Assembly (NCBI GenBank): GCA_034696485.1
Contig: JAQIWT010000471.1
Location: forward strand, 1 to 19,597
Length of the DNA stretch: 19,597 nucleotides
Source: Isohypsibius dastychi
Lineage: Eukaryota; Tardigrada; Eutardigrada; Parachela; Isohypsibiidae
Reading direction: 5' to 3'
Made by a program: the position numbers and the translations under genes. Below the pieces are notes generated by a model. That model had not been told where the DNA came from. It saw only the letters and a list, made by a program, of their open reading frames with translations, and made no database searches. This document shows, piece by piece, positions 1 to 9,237 of this stretch. Each line of letters starts with the position of its first letter. The first letter of the stretch is position 1.

Positions 1-215
1 AGTTGTAAGCATGTCCAATTTGACGTAATAGATTTAATCAAGACAATACCAAAAATTTTCGAGTTGATAAGATAACTTCCTCGGAAGGTAGCATTATATT
101 TAAAAGGCTTGACTGGGTATTTAGCATTGAAAGATTCATGCCGTACCGTTGCGGGGATCTCATCGCTCGCAACGCCCAGAACCAGGATGACAAACGCAGC
201 GTAGGTCTCCAACAT
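1..215 (-). CDS. 5' part of a secreted-protein gene (signal-peptide exon), cut by window edge
   Basis: An ATG at 215 opens a frame that stays open to the window edge (71 codons). The first 17 residues are a clear signal peptide: Met, a short polar stretch, then a hydrophobic run ending in GVAS, followed by acidic DE. A good splice donor (ACG|GTACGG) lies after codon 23, about where the cysteine-rich genes further right end their first exon (codons 23 and 27). The coding part may therefore stop near 147 rather than run to position 1. A TATA box lies about 90 bp upstream of the ATG. No domain is visible, so the function is unknown. The longer minus-strand ORF at 364-38 is in another frame and has no signal peptide, and I regard it as a shadow. 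Signal peptide and promoter are seen; the gene call is inference. Confidence 0.45.
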   Translation of the reverse strand, partial: MLETYAAFVILVLGVASDEIPATVRHESFNAKYPVKPFKYNATFRGSYLINSKIFGIVLIKSITSNWTCLQ

Positions 216-304
216 GGTGAATAAGTAGACTGATTGATTCCAATAACCCCACAACCGTTGAAGAAGGCTAAATGTTGTGTAGCCTTGCTGCAGGAACTGC
301 GCGT

Positions 305-311
305 TCTTATA
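305..311 (-). promoter_or_regulatory. TATA box of the leftmost secreted-protein gene
   Basis: The minus strand reads CCCTATAAGAACG here. A start of transcription about 30 bp downstream (near 280) would give a 5' leader of about 65 nt before the ATG at 215. This is inferred from motif and spacing only. Confidence 0.4.
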
Positions 312-899
312 GGGCATCCAGAAAACTTGAGATCTTGAGTGGCCGGATTGCTGAGTTGTAGCACATCGTACTAGGCCTAAGCTATTTAAGTTAGCTGTCG
401 TATGACACAGTGTTACTTGGTGTCTAATCGACTTTAATCGCCCCAACCCGATACTTGAGCAGGAAAAGTCCACCGTTCGCTCTTTTGATAAGTGTTGGTG
501 AAGGCAAAAGATCACGTCTGTGAAGCATGGTACTCGTACCGACATTTATAAAGCGCGGCGTTCTCAAGGTCACGCACCATGGTTATTTAGACCAATTTGA
601 TCATTCGACTGGAGCATCGAAGAGTCAGCTGCTCTCCTGAAATTTTGAGCATTGTATTCGAGGTTTGGCCAGGAAATTCATTTTGTTGTCTTAAAATATT
701 AACAATAAACACCTGCGTTACAGGTAGTGAAATCAACAAAAACTACATTGAATTATGTAACAAACCGATAGCAGAACGAAATGAGAAAGCAGAACAAGAA
801 AGTCTTTCACAAAATTTCACTAAGAGAAGAAACGTCAGCCTCTTATCCGCTTACGCGTTTGGTTGTTGGTGGTCGAGTGCTCCGTGCGCCGGGGTCCCA
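312..899. other. Intergenic stretch, nothing recognised
   Basis: I see no domain-bearing ORF, RNA gene or clear repeat here. The plus-strand ORF starting at 597 is antisense to the Ly6-like exons and lacks any motif. Confidence 0.5.
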
Positions 900-1061
900 T
901 CATGGAAGATACTGAATTCCAACAAATCCTCCGTGGTTGCAAGAAGCACCGTCACCCTGGCACAAGATGGCACCGTCGCTCTTGCTCACACACGTCCCAT
1001 TAGTCTCTTTGTCTCCGTCAGCACAGTAGCGTCGAATGACGTTTGCAATAAACACAGAGAG
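900..1061 (-). CDS. 3' exon of Ly6/three-finger-like protein gene
   Basis: The minus-strand frame contains VIRRYC and then four more cysteines, ending in the CN pair typical of Ly6/uPAR and QVR (quiver/sleepless-like) three-finger domains. It stops at TGA 902-900 shortly after, so no GPI-attachment tail is visible. It would supply the second half of the domain begun in the exon at 1480-1123. The best acceptor (ATTGAG|CTC, exon start 1061) is phase 0, whereas the best upstream donor (GGCG|GTTAGT, at 1123) is phase 1. The joint is therefore out of frame as I read it. Either the splice sites differ, there is a sequencing indel, or the gene is decaying. Confidence 0.45.
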   Translation of the reverse strand, partial: LSVFIANVIRRYCADGDKETNGTCVSKSDGAILCQGDGASCNHGGFVGIQYLP

Positions 1062-1122
1062 CTCAATTTTCAACATCTAATTCAGAGCTACCGTTTTCGA
1101 TACCAGAAATGACTGAACTAAC

Positions 1123-1480
1123 CGCCATTTTTCTCTTTTGAGCACTCGTTCATAATCTGTCGTCCAGCGTTTGGTGCGTCTTGACAATTTGCCTTCTTAT
1201 ATTTTGCCAGAACTTCTGGGTCTTCTGACACGCAGTCTGTTTTTATAGGCTCAGATGATCTGCACTGATAGCAGCCAAACGTTTTTGGAGTGCTGGGAGT
1301 TGCGGTAACGGCTAACGTGATGGCAGAAGTAGTGGTGGCACGAATTGTTGTAGTAGGAGCTGTTGTAGTCCGGGTTGTGGTGGTACGAGTTGCTGTAGTA
1401 GCGGTGGTCGTGGCAGGGGTTGTATTGGTAGGAAGTGTGGTACGAGTTGTTGTGGAATCCTTCAAAGTCTGGCAGTCCGA
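1123..1480 (-). CDS. Thr-rich mucin-like plus Ly6-like exon
   Basis: The frame begins with a Cys-containing stretch (SDCQTLKDSTTT). About 60 residues follow that are mostly Thr with Ala, Pro and Arg, which is a likely O-glycosylated stalk. Then comes the start of a Ly6/three-finger domain with CYQC, a further Cys in KTDC, one in KANC and one in NEC. Together with the exon at 1061-900 this gives nine cysteines and the RRYC and CN landmarks of the Ly6/QVR group. Such proteins are normally secreted or GPI-anchored. The upstream end is uncertain: the proposed acceptor ATAAG|TCGGAC lacks a pyrimidine tract. The signal peptide must come from another exon, and the candidate lies beyond the transposon at 8249-8094. 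The opposite-strand Val-rich ORF (1290-1496) is a shadow of the Thr codons. Confidence 0.5.
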
Positions 1481-1603
1481 CTTATTAGTATCGTAGAGGT
1501 GTTTAATTATACTCGCAAAGATTCATCACATCAATAAAATGAAAGACTTTCTTCAATGCTGTCACACGCTCTAGAATCAGAAAACTTCCGGTGCAAACAC
1601 TGA

Positions 1604-1609
1604 CACGTC
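1604..1609. repeat. Target-site duplication, left copy (CACGTC)
   Basis: CACGTC lies directly before the left terminal repeat and recurs directly after the right one at 7991-7996. It is a perfect 6-bp direct repeat. Confidence 0.8.
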
Positions 1610-1827
1610 TGTAGCCGACGAAAGTGTCCGGTTGTCCGGTGTCCGATCGGACACCCGGACACTTTCGTCGGCTGATACAGCCGACCAACTTGTCCGGTTG
1701 TCCGGTTCGATTGCCGGCGGACACTTTCACCGGACACTTTCGTCGGACACTTTTTGTCGCCAAATATGTTTTACCGGACAGTTTCACCGGACACTTTCGT
1801 CGGACATCTTTCTGCGACGGACACGTC
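1610..1827 (+). repeat. Left terminal inverted repeat
   Basis: Positions 1610-1771 are identical to the reverse complement of 7829-7990. The pairing continues gap-free but diverged to about 1827. The repeat is built of smaller units. Several copies of a 13-bp unit GGACACTTTC(A/G)(C/T)C are present, for example at 1657, 1719, 1732 and 1789, with variants at 1745 and 1776. There is an inverted copy at 1616-1628 and a perfect 18-bp palindrome at 1638-1655. The outer 70 bp (1610-1679) are themselves palindromic. These units are probably transposase binding sites. Confidence 0.9.
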
Positions 1828-2065
1828 TACCGGATATTTTTCTGGGGTGCCTTTTTCCCCAAACACGTTTTAGCGGGGGATGTCCTTGGTTTCACTTTGA
1901 GTTAAATAGCTACACTTTCGCACGGAACCGGTCGATCTGGTCCTGGGCTGAGTTGTATAATAACTTGAAAGCTCACACGCCTGAATCTTACATCTTACAG
2001 ATGAAAACAACTGGTTACTGTACAGCATGATGAGGCTAGAAAAACATAGTAAGTAGCAATGAAAA
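1828..2065. other. Subterminal non-coding region of the transposon
   Basis: This lies between the left terminal repeat and the transposase stop codon. No AATAAA is evident on the minus strand, so the polyadenylation site was not found. ORFs crossing into the terminal repeat are by-products of its repeated units. Confidence 0.5.
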
Positions 2066-5000
2066 TCAAGTCTTACTTTCAAACAAGCAACAGAATTTCA
2101 CTTGCGAGAATGTGACAGTGCGACCAATAACAATTCTCTTCGACTTAATCATTTCTGCACGGAGGTCTTCAACGTCACATTGCTTTAACATTATTCGATC
2201 TTTGATCTTCTTTGAGGTATGGGCACTATTTTCCATTGCCAATCTGGTTGTTCGCCTCAACCGTCGCGTTTCTTCGTAAATTCCAGTTTCCAGCATGTTA
2301 CCGAACCACTGGCGGGACTCAGTTTCACCGCAGTAAGCTAGATCTTCCACTTTTCTCCCTTCACATGCATCAGCTGCGAACGATACAGCTCGAATACCGC
2401 AGATATTAGATCCAATTGGCTGCTGATCAACGTTTGCGATCAACAATTGTACGCATTTCCCCCGCAGAGACAATATATCAAAAAGCTGAATCATGAGCAA
2501 GTCACTCAATTCGGTATAGAGTGAGTCATAGAGGATCGCCTCGCCTTTGCGTCCTGGTAGCACATGTAGAGTAACGAAGTGATTCATGCCATCCCAAAGC
2601 GGCTGAATAATCTCCATATTGTGCAGGCGGAGCTGTTTCAGTTCCAGGAGGACGCGGTTTTCAGGATTACACAAGAAGAGCTCTGACGGTGACAACAGAC
2701 CCCCAACCGTATTGAATTTGCCTTTTAAGATGAACGTAGCGGCCGATATAGTTCGGCATTCAAACGTGGCCCCTTCCGTCGCAATGTCACAAAGATCTTC
2801 CATGAGGATCGGAATCGGTCCAATGTACCGCACCACACCGTTCTGTGCATCTTTGGCGGAAGACAAAGCTGACGAGACGTTCTTCTCAGCGATCTCTTCC
2901 AGTCCAGCCCCATGCTCGGGCTTTGTAGATGGTTCACCATGACTAGGGTTTGTGCAGAAAAAGCAGCTCCATTCTTGTTTATAGCTGTAGTTAGATTGCA
3001 AGTTGACATAGCAAGACGAATGGAAGTGTTTGTACTGGCATGTCGAATTCGTACAGGTCAGAATGCTTCCAGGTGTTTTGTAGCAGGCGCTTTGGGAAGG
3101 AGGCATCCGGCAAACGCAGATAATTTCGACCACCGAATTTTCAACTATCGTATTCGGTTTACCAGCAGCACTGCAGTCCGTTGTGGAGAGGGGGGTTGTT
3201 TTGAACAAAAGAGCTGTTTGATCACTTTCTAACGCGTGAAGAAACTGATCGCGAGCATCCTTTAGAGAGAAATGTTGTTGACATCCCGCGACTAGAACTG
3301 AGATGCTCAATGCTCACCTGAACGTTAACCATTCGATGATTTCTTGGGTCGAGCCCCTGACCGACAAGCCAAGCAAAAAAGATCGCAAATAAACCGCAGT
3401 CCCGTCCATTGTGCTGCTTCATCACGTCTACAACAGTAAAGTTGAACCGGTGAACACCGGGAGCGAAGCGAAAGGCAGCCGCAATTTTGGTAATGGTGAG
3501 TTGTGTCGGCTTTGCCATGAAGCTGTCATAAACGGACACATCTGTCGGGTCGTCGCTCAGCTGATTGGAAACTGTCACCCAGTGGTTCCCATTCACATGC
3601 AGGATTTGAGTTATCCGATTCCTGGGATCAGGGATCTCAAAATTTCGATCAAAAATGTGACCACGCATTTTTAACACTGCCTGAACTGCCCCTTCGGGCA
3701 TTCCTTCCAACCATCTCTGCGTTTGCTGCATCCCGAATACACCGTAGTTTTGAATCAAGAGCAGTGAAGCGTAATCAATCAGGTTAAAATTGAACCATCC
3801 GCTGTTCTCTTTACCTACATTAGTAAGAGCATGCAATCAAGGGGCTCGATAAGATTACCGAAACTACTTACCAGCCACAACATTTTTCTCGTAAAGTGAC
3901 AGAAACTGTGCTCTCCTTGGTGAATCAATACGCTTGTGCAGCCAGAAACATCCATGTAAGAGAGCTAGAACAACCGAATTGGTGCAAGTTGATATTTTGA
4001 TCAGAACAAACATCCGCACCTGTGCTCAAGTTGCGAACCGATCGAAAACGGAAATAAATTTCTGCGGCAGCTGATTCATGAAGTAGTCTGAGCAGTTCCT
4101 GCTTCATCCCCGAACCATATGTCAACTGACGAAAAAGTTTCCGATCTTTCATAACATCACCGCTCGGACCAAGATCGTCTCGAATATGGCAAGGCCTCAA
4201 GCATCCAAAACTGCGACATGAGACGTCTTCGGTGTAATCTTTAAACAGTTTCTGAACAATCGGACTCGAGAAGAACATTGTCAGAACAATGAAACAATCG
4301 TTGACAGTTTTGACTAAGGTTGGCCCCACTTCAGATGAAAACCCGTCGCCTCCCAACTGAGCATCGGGAGAGTAGATGAAGTCTGGTCTTTTGGCAGTCG
4401 ACGAAACAGTTTCGTCACAGTTGGCATTGCGTTTGGTGCGGACGCTTTGCGGAAAGACAGAAGTGACACACTTCTCCGTCATGCTATCTGCTTCTGCTTT
4501 GTTCTTAGCATCTGTCACTTGGAGCTGTGGATCGCGAGCTGGATACCAGAATTCTTTTTTGAAGCCAAGTTGGGCGTAACAGTTGGGCCGTGTAGCCCTC
4601 CTTGTCTTCTTCTTTGTCACAGCTTTACTTCGAATAGTTTTGCGAAGACGCCCAGCCTAGATTCAAATTTTCTTATTTAAATCCTCAAACGAAACAACAT
4701 GAGTAACTCACTGTGCGCAAGCCTGCAAGGTGATGGTATGCATCCAAGTTTCCCGATGTGGTCTTCGGCTGCTGAACAATCTGATCGTTGACCAACTCCA
4801 CTGAAAACGGCCGAGACGGGGCGCGACTTCCGATTGGAGAAGTACTGCCAACATTTCCATTTGTGTCCAGAGTTTCGGCGATGGTGTCAAAAGACCTGGG
4901 TGTATATCTCTCCCGCCTTGAGCGCTTTTCAACCTCAATACACAACAAAATTAGAATGCAAAAAATCAACATTTTGGCGCACGGGAGGGGGGGGGGGGAG

Positions 5001-7401
5001 GGGCTGGTAGACTGGTTTAAAGAAAATTAGTACATAGTTCAAGACACCGATTGCTTTCAGTTTCCTCGCTTACTTGGTGGTTTTCGAAAGTCGTCTGTTC
5101 TTCTCCAGATACCACAATGGGATCTAAATGAGTGTTCGATACGACTTTTTGCAGTTCAGCTACACCGATCTGGTCTTTGCGGCATTCCAGTAACGCTGAA
5201 TTGAACAACACTTGCACTTTGTTGCCGCTGACTGACTTGATCACTGCGGGACCCTGATGGCAGGTAGATTGTTTCGCTCCAACTTTTTGCCCTGGTTTTC
5301 GTGAATGCTTGATGTAGACTTGCTGGCCTGCAGAAAAAAAGCTAGTGATCACAACAGAATATTTTGAAAAAAAACATACCAGGATTCAACGGTATTCCTT
5401 TTGACTTATACCCTTTCTTCTGCCTGCCCTGTTCTTTTCGGATGTTGTGCTCAGCATTGTCCAGAAGAATTTTCCGTGCTTCCTGATGAGCCTTCAGCAT
5501 TCCTTCCACTGCCGCGTTCGTTAGCTGATCCAGTGTATCTTCCTCGGGGTTTGTCAGCTCTTGCAAAAAGTCTGCTTCATCGGCACTTTCTTCGTCAACC
5601 GGTTTCATGCGACACTGATATGTGTGCATCATTTCGAATGGGGTGAAACCCGTGGCACGATGGCGTCGATTGCGAATGACGAATAAAGCTTCGTCCAGAT
5701 GTCGATCCCAGTCCGTTCCCTCTGCATTCACTAATTTAATGAGCTGCCTAAAGTAACAAAGATACTGTTGCAGTCAGATTTTTCTGAATCTGTCTTTTAG
5801 AAGTTCAAGAGCTCTATACGTAACGTACGTCTGCAGAGTCCTGTTGAACTTTTCCACCATCCCATTGCACCTTGGGTTGTAGGGCCTGGTTTTGCAATGA
5901 TGAACGCCGAATTTCTCATTGACCATCTCATGGAACTACAGTTCGCACAAAAGTTTGCAAAAGGCGCTCTCAGTCGATCACTTTGAATGTTCTCACCTGA
6001 TTAGAAAACTCTGTCCCCCTGTCAGTGAGGATTCGTTTTGGTGCTCCTAGGCGGAGGTAAACACGCTGAATGGCATTCACGACAGTCGGTCCGTCTTTAG
6101 AGCTCACTGGTACTGCTTCGGACCATTTTGTATAATAGTCCATGAAGGTGAGTATGTACTGGTGTCCATCTATCGACTTCTTCATCTTGATCAAGTCCAT
6201 TGAAACCATCCACCATGCTTTGGACTTAATTCGAATCTGCCTGAGTCGATCTTGGGGTTTCATCAAGGCGAAGCCAGCTCGACAACACACTTCACATGCA
6301 TCGCACTAAACAAACAATGTTATTCATGTCGTGTCTGAATCACCTAACTCACATAAGTTTGAACGTCAGATCTGATGTTCTTCCAAAGGAAGTTTTTCCT
6401 AAGAATCTGCTCCATTTGTTCTCGGCGTCCATGTCCTGCACTTCTGTGAAACAGCACAAAATTGTCATGCACTGTATGCAATTTAACTGAATTACTTACT
6501 CGTGCGTTTCTTTAAGGTGCTGCTGTTGTTTCTCTCTGGTTTCGATGTATTCGAGATTCTTTGGTCTTCCTTTCCTGCCGAAGAACAAACTGCCATTCCG
6601 AAGCTCAAAGTTATTTTTTGCTTGTCGTCGAATCGATCTTGCTTGATTATCTGAGGTCCCAGGCGGATGTCTTTTGTTCAGTAAGTAGAATCGAACCGCA
6701 GACAGATTGACTTCAACATTTTGGCTCTCAGTTGATGGAAACTTTGGTAACTCATCTGCTTCGAGTGTTTGGTCAAGCTCATGCTCCTCTCTGACCGTAG
6801 CATCACGTGCTGAATTCTGCTTGAGAACGGGTGAGGTCCTGTCGGGTAGCTGGTCTTCAATCAGCGATGCGCTTGTTCTTTTCTTTGCCTTCGAAATCAC
6901 ATTCGTTGATGTCTCCTGAGAAATGAGAAAAATCACTGCTATGATCACCCCCCCCCTTCCCCCTTCAGAGGACGATCAAACAAAGTTTCGAAAAGGTTCG
7001 CAATGCAAACAGTGCACACATTTCGTTTACAACTCATGATTCGAAATGTTCTGCTCGGAAATTATTCGTACCTCGGGTGACTGTTTTTGTACATCCACAA
7101 ACTGTTCAGCGTTTCTAGATTCAACACGCTGAGTAGTTGCCGTTTTACTGGGTGATACAACAGACGTTCGAGGTGGTCTTTCGTTTAAATCGCTTTTTTG
7201 TAGTTGGGACACATGATCAGTCGGCCCTGTTCCGAAATGTTGAGGAAAAAACGGCTGGTTCCAACCGATATTTCCGTATGGAACACCAACAGGTTGCGGG
7301 TAAAGGTAAGGCATGAACGGCTGAAATGGATAATGTCCTTGATATGGATTGTACGGGGCCATTGACGGCATCCCATATGGATACTGCCAGAATCCAGCCA
7401 T
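2066..7401 (-). CDS. Ginger-type integrase/transposase with Ulp1-PHD-Ulp1 tail (12 exons)
   Basis: Exons as I splice them: 7401-7072, 6915-6500, 6443-6353, 6305-5997, 5935-5829, 5747-5380, 5327-5074, 4933-4712, 4656-4020, 3964-3872, 3814-3318 and 3259-2066. All introns are GT-AG, 47-156 bp, and every phase matches, giving 1505 aa. The head is Pro/Tyr-rich. An HHCC finger follows (H248, H253, C280, C283), then the integrase catalytic triad D316, D374, E410 (spacing D-57-D-35-E; MVEKFNRTL around the Glu). A GPY/F-like motif reads GPA at 566-568. A Lys/Arg-rich stretch near 702-723 may be a nuclear signal. Ulp1-like domain 1 has H1020, D1039, Q1076 and C1082. The PHD finger has C1156, C1158, C1177, C1182, H1188, C1191, C1207 and C1210. 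Ulp1-like domain 2 has H1335, D1353, Q1388 and C1395. By family knowledge the integrase part cuts and joins the element ends in the nucleus; the roles of the protease-like domains are unknown. I saw no stop, frameshift or missing catalytic residue. Exon joints are predicted, not proven. Confidence 0.88.
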
Positions 7402-7772
7402 GACAGATTTTCGGAAATATATGGCGCAAAAAAACGTGAAATTGCTGCGAAACTAGAATAAACCAGAATCTCAAAACACGAACGAAGATCACGACAAGTA
7501 TGTCTTAAACTCGTCCCTCTTTGTGCGCTGCCTTGGCTCGCTGTCGTCGGCAAGATGAAAGCCTCTGCGCCTGGATTCTTCTGTGCTAGCGATAACACAG
7601 CCAGGCAGCAGTTACACAGAGCGCTTATGTTCACTCTCTTTGTCGGCCGCCGACTGAGATGTGAACATTGAACCGAAAGAAATCCCTAAATCACCTCCTG
7701 GGTTTGTGTTTTAATCTGCGACCACAATTGTAGAGAATTAAACAAACTTGTTGGTTGAAGACGTGCCACAAA
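7402..7772. other. Transposase 5' region
   Basis: This lies between the transposase ATG and the right terminal repeat and should hold its promoter and leader. A TATA-like string (CATATATTT on the minus strand, about 7418-7425) is too close to the ATG to be convincing. Overlapping minus ORFs here have no domain. Confidence 0.4.
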
Positions 7773-7990
7773 GACGTGTTTATCAACAAAATGTGTCCGA
7801 CAAAAATGTCCGGTGGAATTGTGCGTTGAAACATATTTGGCGACAAAAAGTGTCCGACGAAAGTGTCCGGTGAAAGTGTCCGCCGGCAATCGAACCGGAC
7901 AACCGGACAAGTTGGTCGGCTGTATCAGCCGACGAAAGTGTCCGGGTGTCCGATCGGACACCGGACAACCGGACACTTTCGTCGGCTACA
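7773..7990 (-). repeat. Right terminal inverted repeat
   Basis: This is the reverse complement of the left repeat, identical over 7829-7990 and diverged over 7773-7828. It carries the same nested palindromes and 13-bp units. The inner part has drifted more than the outer part, so the outer 162 bp are probably the functional segment. Confidence 0.9.
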
Positions 7991-7996
7991 CACGTC
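7991..7996. repeat. Target-site duplication, right copy (CACGTC)
   Basis: This is a direct match to 1604-1609. Removing the element and one copy restores a target around CTGACACGTCGTCAG, whose outer five bases on each side are inverted repeats of each other. Confidence 0.8.
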
Positions 7997-8093
7997 GTCA
8001 GAGACTCTGTAGAGCGCTCTGACTTTACTTGAAAACAATTCAAGCTTTTTTTCCTCCTGCCCGAATGCAACGGGTCATTTCGCTCTTACTTAC

Positions 8094-8249
8094 GTCCACT
8101 TTTCGTCTTGGCACAAAGATCTGAAGATCCCGCAGATTTGCGCGCTGATTGGCTTCTCATAATACCGAAATAGCATCTCGTATCTGCCGCAGTAATATCT
8201 CAAACGAAAAGCACGCAAGGATTGCAGCCAGGATTCCGATCAATTTCAT
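8094..8249 (-). CDS. Candidate signal-peptide exon(s) of the Ly6-like host gene
   Basis: An ATG at 8249 starts MKLIGILAAILACFS, a typical signal peptide, and the frame is open to a possible donor TCG|GTATTATG (exon 8249-8166). A 45-bp intron ending CTTCAG would lead to a 27-bp exon (8120-8094) that ends at a strong donor, GTGGAC|GTAAGTAAG, in phase 0. That intron would contain the transposon, and its acceptor would be near 1480, where the Thr-rich/Ly6 frame is also phase 0. A good TATA box lies upstream. Signal peptide and donor are seen. The link across the transposon is inference; the exon could instead belong to another gene. Confidence 0.4.
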
Positions 8250-8376
8250 TGTGAAACACTTGTCTTACTGCAGCAAATAATGAATTGATCGATCGAGTAA
8301 CTCGGTTAAGGACATGGAGGCAAAGAATTTTAACTGAATCGACAAAACATCATTCTATAGAGGAATTTTCAGTCTT

Positions 8377-8384
8377 CTTTTATA
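8377..8384 (-). promoter_or_regulatory. TATA box (TATAAAAG) upstream of the signal-peptide exon
   Basis: The minus strand reads GGCTATAAAAGAAG. Transcription would start near 8350, leaving a leader of about 100 nt before the ATG at 8249. Confidence 0.5.
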
Positions 8385-8389
8385 GCCGA

Positions 8390-9237
8390 TGTTCAAAACT
8401 GTAGGTCACTTATGGAATTTAAAAACTAGGATCTACCGGTAACGTCTCCTTTTTAAGATGACCAGTGGACCGCTTAGCGCGCCTCTGGTGGGAAATATTT
8501 GCCTCTTGACCACTGTCGGTCAAAGCGACGTGGTCAAACTGAACCGGCCATAAAGGCCGCATTAATCGCTCTGGCTATGTAGCTAGGCTCTATTGTCTTT
8601 TTAAATGAAAAGTGCTGAAAATGAATGAATGTCAAGCTACATAGCTGGATGGATAAATGCCGGCTAATTGCTCTCACGCGATCTCATCAAATTGAACGCG
8701 GCAATAAAATTAATCCCTTTACAAAAACTACAAAAGTGAGCATCAATAAAAACTTGATCAAGCAACATGTTATCTCCTCGGCAAAGGTAGAGAAGCATCT
8801 CTACAGCCTTGGACTACTCTCATCAAATCAATTCCTTTTCTTTCGTTTTTCCGGAGCTCTATTGTTTCGAAATCAAAAGCTTGTCTCATCGTTACTGGCA
8901 GTAGTCAGCGCGCGCTCTCGAGTGTGGGCCTGCAGAGGGCAACACCAGAAAAGCCGGACAGTGCATTCATTCTTGCTGCTTTCATTCAGGTCGCTTTGTT
9001 CAGCAAACCGGAATCAGATGCGGGTTCAAAATTAAAATGGAAGATATCAAGCGATTTGAAAATTTCCAACTGCTCTGAGTACACTACGCAACATTGTTTG
9101 TTCTGCCCCAAGATGAAACAGATTCTTCGAGTAGATAATGGAATAATTTGATTTAAAAACTTTCGGTTGAAGTAGCAAACATTCCCGTGAAAAGAATGAG
9201 ACTTCCAGCGATCAGAATCAAGTTTATCGTTCAACTT
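8390..9237. other. Intergenic stretch with a short inverted repeat
   Basis: The 11-mer GCTATGTAGCT (8574-8584) recurs inverted at 8635-8645. The plus-strand ORF 8625-9035 (136 codons) has no recognisable domain or signal peptide, and I do not call it a gene. Confidence 0.4.

Larger units (their letters stand above)
1610..7990 (-). mobile_element. Complete Ginger (Ginger1-like) DNA transposon
   Basis: This is a 6381-bp element with long terminal inverted repeats (1610-1827 and 7773-7990), termini TGTAG...CTACA and a 6-bp direct duplication of the target. It carries one multi-exon gene for an integrase-type transposase fused to Ulp1-like protease and PHD domains. There is no reverse transcriptase, gag, RNase H or DNA polymerase, which rules out a Gypsy retroelement or a Polinton/Maverick. 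The published Ginger1 group has long terminal repeats, retroviral-like termini, a Gypsy-type integrase with GPY/F motif, and a C-terminal OTU or Ulp1 protease, all of which fit. The 162-bp stretch of perfect repeat identity and the unbroken reading frame suggest recent insertion and possibly an active copy. Orientation is given by the transposase gene. Confidence 0.9.

Noticed and set aside
1624-2030. ORFs in and next to the left terminal repeat, and their mirror images at 7686-8070
   Set aside because: The same translation appears from both terminal repeats and on both strands. It comes from the repeated 13-bp units and shows no protein features.
5829-6305. Gypsy LTR retrotransposon or retrovirus, because of the integrase core
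   Set aside because: No reverse transcriptase, RNase H, gag or direct LTRs. The ends are inverted repeats, and the gene continues into Ulp1-like and PHD domains, which fits Ginger.
1610-7990. Polinton/Maverick, because of integrase, cysteine protease and 6-bp duplication
   Set aside because: The element is far too short and has no DNA polymerase B, packaging ATPase or capsid genes. The termini are TGTAG rather than AG-type.
8625-9035. 136-codon plus-strand ORF
   Set aside because: Basic, low-information composition, with no signal peptide, promoter or splice context.
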